From: Kitagawia praeruptora
Taxonomy: Eukaryota; Streptophyta; Magnoliopsida; Apiales; Apiaceae
Length of the DNA stretch: 64,000 nucleotides
Assembly (NCBI GenBank): GCA_037693485.1
Contig: CM075344.1
Location: 76,255,501-76,319,500 of the forward strand
Direction: 5' to 3'
Numbering within the stretch: the stretch's first letter is position 1; the number at the start of each line of letters is the position of its first letter. Below are positions 56,982-64,000 of this stretch, piece by piece. The position numbers and the translations under genes were made by a program. The notes beneath the pieces are model-generated. The model was given only the letters and a program-made list of their open reading frames with translations, had not been told where the DNA came from and did no database searches.

Positions 56982-57851
56982 GGGTAAAATGGCTAATACA
57001 TCACCAAGTTGACCCAGAACTTGCAACTGGGTCATCAAGTTAAAAAAAATTTCAATCGCATCATAAAGTTACAATTAAATTGCAATCACAGTACTAAGTT
57101 GAAAGAAATTTGCACAACCGTTAAATTATGTTGACTTTTAACGGTTTCCGTTAAAAGACAACACATTTTCAGTTAGGTCACTGACTGAAAAATAAACTTT
57201 CAATTAGGTCCCTGAACGTTAAAAAAAATCAAAAAAATTATATGAATTTAAGTATAAAATTCTGAAATTAAAATTATATGATATTTTCAGAAAAAAATTG
57301 TAAAAAAAATTTAAATTTTTTAATTCGTGCAAATTTATACGCATATCTTAAAAATTTATCAACTTTAAATTCAAAATTTCAAAAAAATTCGAAAATTTCG
57401 AAAATTTCAATTAGTTAAAGCGGTATATACAAATTACATTTAATTAAAGTGTATTTTTTTGGAAAAAATGTAAACATTTTAATTGGCATACGTATATCAT
57501 TATCATTATCTTTTCGTTCACTTGTATTTATTCATAAGCATACGTATTGAATTGGCATGCATAATTTAAAATTTTATTCAAGAAAAATCATTCGGAATTT
57601 TTTTTAAAATTTAATTAGTTAAAATTAATTTTGGCTAGTTACCTAATTGAAAATTGATATCAAGTTCAGTGACCTACTTGCAAGTTTCGTTCTACCAAGT
57701 TAATACTTCCGTTAGGGTTTTTAACGGAATTGACGGCAATGACCAATTTGCAAGTTTTTAAGTACTTCATAAGTTGACTGAAAGTTTTTTTAATTTGGTG
57801 ACCCAGTTGCAATTTTTGGGTCAACTTGGTGATGTATTAGCCATTTTACCC
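56982..57851. mobile_element. MULE-like non-autonomous element, second copy type
   Basis: Flanked by the perfect 10 bp repeat GTTAAAAAAT (56972-56981 and 57852-57861). The first 27 bases of both ends are the same in inverted orientation (GGGTAAAATGGCTAATACAT then CACCAAG), and the similarity continues through TTGCAACTGGGTCA(T/C)CAA. The subterminal motif AACTTGCAA(A/C)T(A/G)GGTCA is shared with the element at 13301-14037. Interior AT-rich, no transposase. Confidence 0.88.
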
Positions 57852-57861
57852 GTTAAAAAAT

Positions 57862-58528
57862 TGTTTTAAATCATAAGTTTCATTTAGGTACTTTTGACTT
57901 ATGATTTATGATTTATGGAGTTTTTTTTTTCACAATTCTTGTTAAATTTAAATATTATGAATTTTTTTTATAATTAAGGATAGTTTGGTCTTTATAATTG
58001 AAAATTGCTTCGAAAATAAAAATTTAGTTATAAAATTAACATTTTCATGAGGAATTATAATGAAGGATTTCATGGCCAACGGCTATCCGATTATTACTTT
58101 ATCAAAGTTTTCATGGCAAAAAATATTAAAGAGTCAAACAAAATTTTTGAACAAAATTTAAAAAAAAAAAATCAAATACCACGTATTTACTTACTATTGA
58201 TTAATAATATAATTAATGATATAAATCATGCAATGCCTTCATTTTAAACTTACCAATTAAAACTCTCTGTTTTATTAACTCAATATTATCACATTATTTT
58301 GAAAACTTTAATGATAATTTTATTTTATTTTATTTTTTTGCCAAAGCTTTTTGCTTATAATTCTAGTATCAATATAACTTAATTCCTGCTAGTGCCTATT
58401 TCCAATGAATTTACTATAATATCCCTAATTTGAGGCTATTCCTGTAATTACACTTTGCTAAATGGGTTAATGGGCAACTATCCATGATCCAATTACTACT
58501 ATTTACCCGATTACAACCCGTTTTTATG
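57862..58528. other. AT-rich interval upstream of the Helitron gene
   Basis: A frame at 58047-58247 has no recognisable family. The 5' TC end of the Helitron should lie somewhere here but was not identified. Confidence 0.35.
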
Positions 58529-58535
58529 TATAAAA
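58529..58535 (+). promoter_or_regulatory. possible TATA box of the Helitron gene
   Basis: TATAAAA about 206 bases before the predicted start ATG. Confidence 0.4.
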
Positions 58536-58740
58536 TCTTCTCTAATCTTCTCTTATACGTACGACGTGATTTCAAATTTTAAACCTACCTCAAAATCAGG
58601 CAGAATTGTTGCAAGTAACAGCTCACATCTTTTATGGCTCTGTTATTCAAAACATCCAACCTTTGTTTTCTAGCGTGGACTAGGTTATTGATTTATTCTT
58701 GGTTAATAGTTTTCACTACTTCTTAACTGATTGATCACAT

Positions 58741-61700
58741 ATGGATGATAATTCAAAAGAATCTTCTTCCTCTGCACGTCAAACTGGTAATTATTTTGAG
58801 ATTGTCATACGAATTTGTATTATTTTTTGTTCTTATATCCATATGTGATGCTTTTTTACAGGTTTAAAACGAGGTTCTGTTCTTAATCAGTTATCTCCTA
58901 ATGCAGCAAAACATCGTAAGTATACCAAGAATAATTGTGTTTCAAAATATCACATTTACGTATATACCTATGTTTCTCTATATTGTTCTCTTAAATTATT
59001 TCGTACTTTGAATTCCAGTACACAAACGTCGATGGAATCCTATTGAGAGGTTTGCCAGTCAGAAATCAATTGTCTTTTCGAATAATGAGGATTGTGAGAA
59101 TGTCAATCCAAACCTGCAGTATAAAACTCCGTATAATCAGAGTGAGTAGCATTGAGGATTGATACGTTTTTAGTCTTTTTATTGTTGATATGATTTACGT
59201 ATGTTAAATTTTCTTGATATTAGATATTGAGAATGTTCCAAACCTGGAAAAAATCAAACAAAAAACGACAAATGCTTACTCACCAATTGTTCCTTTAGGT
59301 ATGTTTCGGATTTTTTACGTTATTGTTTCTTTATGTTTCATTGAGGGTTTACGTGTTTATCAAATTTTCCTCTAATTCTGCTTGCGTTATAATTGTAAGA
59401 TTTGTATTGAGTTTGCAGGATTTAACCCAAGAATTTCTGCAACTCCGTTGTCTACAAATCCTATGTCAACAAGTTTAGTGTAATTTAAAGTTGTTACTTC
59501 TTTTTTACATTGTATTACTGTTGCTATTTATATGATTTGTATTTTACAATAATTCTTTTGACAGATAATTTTGGGTCTAATTCATCATCCATACCAAGTA
59601 AGTACCTCAACGTTGTTATACAATTTCTTTTGGGTCTATTTATATGAATTTCTCATGTTATTTATTTTGATTCAGGTTCATTAGTTTCTCCTTTGTCTAA
59701 TCATTTATCTGCAAGTTCACCGAGGCCTGGTATAATTGTAAAACCATGTTCGTTTTTTCATTGTTTGAGTCTGCTCTAACAAACTTATTTTTTAAATGAA
59801 CCTCATTATTTCAGGGTTAAAAAGTCATTCCAATTCTGTTGATAAGATTGCCATTAAAAGCGTATATAATTCTGCAACTGGAACTCATATGGAAAATCTT
59901 GATCCAAATCAGATGCAAAAAACTAATACTCAAGTTCGAAATTTATCGAACATTTCTCGAACATATAAATCTGGTATTTCAAATGATGCTGGAAATGAGC
60001 TGCATAAGAGTGGATGCTTTCAAACACCTCAGACAACAAGATTATCCAATGTTCCTTTGAATGGACCCAATAATTCAACCGGTATTATACAATTAATAAT
60101 AAAAAAAATGATGTTGTGTTGGAAATCATATTTAATTACTACTTAAGTAACCTTTTTTCCTTTTGTAAAGGTTATCAGATTTTTCAATCTACTTCACCTT
60201 CAGCCAGGAGATTGTCCAATTTCAACTTCTCAGGTATTGTCCATCAAAACATGTTTTTTTTATATTAAATTGTTAATAGTAAGTTGAAGCATTTAGTATA
60301 GAATTCCTCGATGTTTATCTGTAGGTGTTACAAATATAAAGAACACTCTTTCCAAAACACGAAAGGTTATTACAACCCAGGGTAGTTGTAATGTTTTCCA
60401 GTTGCCACCATCTTCCATACAATCGCAATTAAATCAAGGTATGAATTTAGCAAATTTATTATTATTCATGGATTTTTTTTAGTATTATTCCTAACAATAT
60501 GTTTTAATCATTATACGATCCAATAGGTTCTGCTAATCATCAATTTAGTTCAACTTCGACAACGAAAGTGAAGAATGTAGATATTTCTGGTAGTATTATA
60601 AATTTATCAATTAAGCTTATTATCCTTGCAGATGTTTTTCATAAAGGTTGTTATTTTTTTTATGTTTCGTATATTTTTTCAACACTTGAATTTAGGTATC
60701 ACAAATATTACAAGCAACAATTCCACATCAAACAAGATCCATGTTAACCAAACAAGCCACAATTTCTTCCAGTTACCAGCATCTACGATAAGAAGGCAAT
60801 CTAGACCAAGTATGTATTTAACATAATTTATTGTAATAATTGAAAGGTTCTCATATTAGATCTTATTTCGTAATATGACATATTGTAATTTTTTTAATGT
60901 ATTATACTATACATTTAAAACAGGTATTTCCGAACAACAACATTCTGGCACATCAATGATTTTAGATAAATCAGATGAGATGCAAAGTAAAAATCTTCTC
61001 AGTTCATTTAATGATGTAGCTGCTGCAAACAATATATCTTTGATTGGTGAGGATCCAAAACTTATAGATCAAAATTTTGGCAATTTTTACTTTTATTCAT
61101 AATTAAATTGTTGATTTAATTAGATATGACTTTTTCATAATATTACTAATTTCTGATAAATATGCAGTTCAAAATAATGAACAGGTCAATTCTCAATATA
61201 GACAGTGTATGTTTTTATTATATCTCTGCATTAAAAATTTTATAAAATAACGTATTTTCATTTCGTATTTTATTAATGACAACTTTGTTTCATCATTACT
61301 GCAGCACCGCTATCTAATGAAGATGGTGATAATGATGACGATGTTGATTGTATGTTTTTTTGCTATTGAAACAATTTTGTCATTTTAAGCATTAAGCACT
61401 TATGGAATAACGTAAATTCTGACAACTTTAATTCTTTAAAATTTCATTTTAGCGGTTTCTTCTGAATATTACAGTGGTGCTGAAGATCATGAATTCGATC
61501 TTCATACTGAAGGTAGCAGACTTTAATACCTTTATATTTTGACCTTATTTTGGATATCAGCAGAAAAACGTATATAAAATTAATATTGTTGCAGATATGT
61601 GGTTTGGGTATATGGATCTTGGTAAGCCAGACAAAGTTTGTCCACAATGTAAAGCTGTTATGTGGAATGCTGAGCGAAACAATAAATCATTAAAGAATCA

Positions 61701-64000
61701 AAGTCCCACATTCTCAATATGTTGTCGACATGGACAGGTTGAGATTCCTCCGGAGAGACAACCTCCTCCTTTTTTGGCTGAATTGCTTTCAGGGGGTCCC
61801 AAAACAGCACATTACAAGAAAAATATAAGGATCTACAACTCTATGTTTGCATTTACATCTCTTGGCGGAAAGGTTGACAACAAAATTAATAGGGGAAGGG
61901 CTCCTTACACATTCAAACTTTGTGGTCAGAACTACCACTTAATAGGTAGTATATGCCCTGTTAATGGTGAAACACCAAAGTACTGTCAGCTTTATGTCTA
62001 TGATACAGAAAATGAAATTGAGAACAGGAAAAATGCAATTCCCGGAAGTGATTCAACCGATCCAGAAATTGTAGAAGGTTTGTTGATGATGCTTAATGAG
62101 CATAATACATTAGTTCACGGTTTCCGTATGGCCAAAGATCGTTTTCAAGGCACTGAACCTGAGGAGCTTGAACTGACTTTATTGTCTAGCTCATCTGCAT
62201 CTGGAAGACCAAATGCCACAGGACCATCTAATGAGGTTGGTGTTCTAATTGTAGGTGATCTTGAAAATTCTCCAGGATGGAGAGATATAGTTGTGCAGAA
62301 AAAGAACAAGAAACTGAAAAGGATCTATGAAACGAATAGGCATTTTATGCAACTACAGTATCCTGTTCTTTTTCCATTTGGTGATGATGGTTTTCATCCT
62401 CAACTTCCTTTGAAGACCAAACCTGGGAAAATTGCACCTCCAATTACTGAAAATTCCGAACCAGGAGAAGAGAGCAAACATCGTTTGTATGTTTCCTTGC
62501 GTGAATATTATGCATATAAACTGATGATAAGGCCTTCTGATGGTGTGATATTTTTTACTTCCTTTGATATATTTGATTCATTTTCAATTTTATCCATTGT
62601 TACAATATTTGTTCTAATTTTGTACAAATGGTTGTTACATCTTATTATTTGCAGCTTTGACACTTCATCTAAGTGGTCGTTTATGGCAGCAGTATGTGGT
62701 GGACGCGTTTACCGCAATTGAACAATATAGGCTTGATTGGGTTAGGACACACCAATCAACCATACGTGCTGATTTGTACAGTTCCATACGTGATTCCTTA
62801 AGAAAAGGTGACGTTGATCCATCTCATGTTGGACAAAATATTATTCTTCCGGCTACATTCACCGGCTCAAAGCGTTACATGTCACAATATTTTAAAGATT
62901 CTCTTGCTATTTGTCGATCTATTGGTCATCCTTCATTCTTCCTCACCATGACGTGTAACACTAAGTGGCCTGAAATACAGCAGATGTTAGATTATATGCC
63001 TGGCGTTGCTGTTTGTGATGCACCTGATGTAGTTGCAAGGGTGTTTAAAATGAAGTTGGACCAGTTGGTAGATCTTATAAAGAATAAGAACTATTTTGGA
63101 AAATGTATTGGAGGTATAGTTTTTTTAATTGTTCTTATATGTACTTGCTCAATATTAAAGAAACTTGCCTTTATACTAATCCACTCCGTCCAAAACACAG
63201 TTATGTATGTGATAGAGTTCCAAAAGCGTGGACTACCTCATGCACACATGCTGGTTTGGTTACATCCTGATGATCGTCCAAAAAAAACAGAAGAAATTGA
63301 TGCTTTGGTATCCGCTGAGATTCCCGATAAGGATTCTGATCCAATTGGGTACAACGCTGTTAAAAATTACATGATTCATGGACCATGTGGGAAAGATTTT
63401 ACATATTCTCCATGTATGGCAAATGGGAAATGTATCCGTCATTTTCCAAAAAAGTAAGTTCCATATTTTTTTTTTAAAATTATGAATGTTAGTTTATTTT
63501 TTTTTGAAAAAAATTATTTTTTCTAAACTGAGGTCGTTTTATAGGTACAATGGCCATACTTTTTTCGATGATTGTGGATTTCCTGTATACCGTAGACGAA
63601 AGATGAATCGCACTGTTATCAAGAATAAACAAGCGCTAGATAATATGTTTGTTGTTCCATATAACCGTGATCTTTTGCTCCGTTTTCAGTGTCACATCAA
63701 TTTGGAAATATGCAATAATTCCAGATCTTTGAAGTATCTATTCAAGTATTGTCTAAAGGGTCATGACCAGGCTACTATGCTTCTACGAAGAAAGAAAGGA
63801 TTATCTTCATCCAGTGATGCAAGATTTAAAGAGAAAATTGTTGACGAGGTTAAACATTATCTTGATGGACGTTATGTTTGTGCATCTGAAGCAGCATGGA
63901 GGATTTTAGGTTTTGACATTCATTATCGCTATCCTTCTGTAGAGAGGTTACCTGTACATGTCCCTGGAGGAAAGAACGTAAGCTTTAAGGTTAATGACAA
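58741..64000 (+). CDS. Helitron Rep/helicase gene, 5' part, many exons, runs off the window
   Basis: Predicted start ATG 58741 (MDDNSKESSSSARQTG). About sixteen short exons follow to 61560; those I phased (58741-58786, 58862-58915, 59019-59141, 59224-59298, 59419-59472, 59565-59597, then similar ones) all end in phase 1. The large exon 61595-62542 opens the Helitron-like N-terminal region with a cysteine cluster (CPQCKAVMWNAERNNK then CCRHG). Next are 62655-63113 (LYSSIRDSLRKGD, GQNIILPATFTGSKRYMSQY, HPSFFLTMTCNTKWPEI), 63201-63453 with the Rep HUH motif GLPHAHMLVWL, and 63545 onward with the two-tyrosine motif KYLFKYCLKGHD. These are the residues that cut and join DNA in rolling-circle transposition. 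No stop or frame break is seen in the main exons, so this copy may be intact. The helicase domain should lie beyond the right edge. Exon borders were chosen from GT/AG sites and phase. Confidence 0.88.

Overview
This window is nuclear DNA of a flowering plant, most likely a eudicot. The evidence is an AT-rich background, GT/AG introns, plant-type Ty1/copia and Ty3/gypsy retrotransposons, a Stowaway MITE, an L1-type LINE with a plant-style RNase H, MULE- and hAT-like DNA elements, Helitrons, and one recognisable host gene. I cannot name the species. Almost all of the window is transposable-element DNA at different stages of nesting and decay.

Layout, left to right. Positions 1-12513 are the 3' part of a large Ty1/copia element. 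It holds the end of pol (RT with an internal deletion, then RNase H), a small acidic ORF, a very long extra ORF of about 1,690 codons broken by five in-frame stops and by a 3.9 kb Ty3/gypsy solo LTR, and the 3' LTR. Positions 12514-21400 hold DNA-transposon remnants (two MULE-like elements and small MITEs), a compact non-autonomous LTR element with near-identical 0.5 kb LTRs, a TRIM-like element, a complete 5S rRNA sequence and a 280 bp foldback element. Positions 21540-26910 are a decayed L1-type LINE followed by a second RNase H-like LINE tail. Positions 26900-34000 are AT-rich and contain a short Helitron, MITEs, a hAT-like element split by a MULE-like element, a solo LTR and a Stowaway MITE.

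The host gene lies at 34513-38752. It is a five-exon gene predicted to encode an 881-residue DUF4378 (TON1-recruiting-motif-like) protein. Its TAA stop codon lies inside the target-site duplication of a 15.5 kb nested insertion (38754-54219). That insertion is a minus-strand Ty1/copia element which was itself hit by a 10.2 kb minus-strand Ty3/gypsy element. The gypsy element carries gag and a proline-rich ORF but no pol. The coding sequence of the host gene is therefore uninterrupted, but its original 3' flank now starts at about 54220.

Positions 54225-58700 are AT-rich with a Helitron-type terminus, a tandem duplication, a hAT-like MITE and another MULE-like element. From 58741 to the right edge lies the 5' part of an autonomous Helitron Rep/helicase gene with about 20 exons visible. 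It includes the HUH motif and the two-tyrosine motif; the helicase part lies beyond the window.

There is no operon-like organisation. The relations between features are insertion and nesting, dated by target-site duplications and LTR similarity. Coordinates of element ends come from reading terminal repeats and target-site duplications by eye. Family names rest on protein motifs and terminal signatures, not on database searches.
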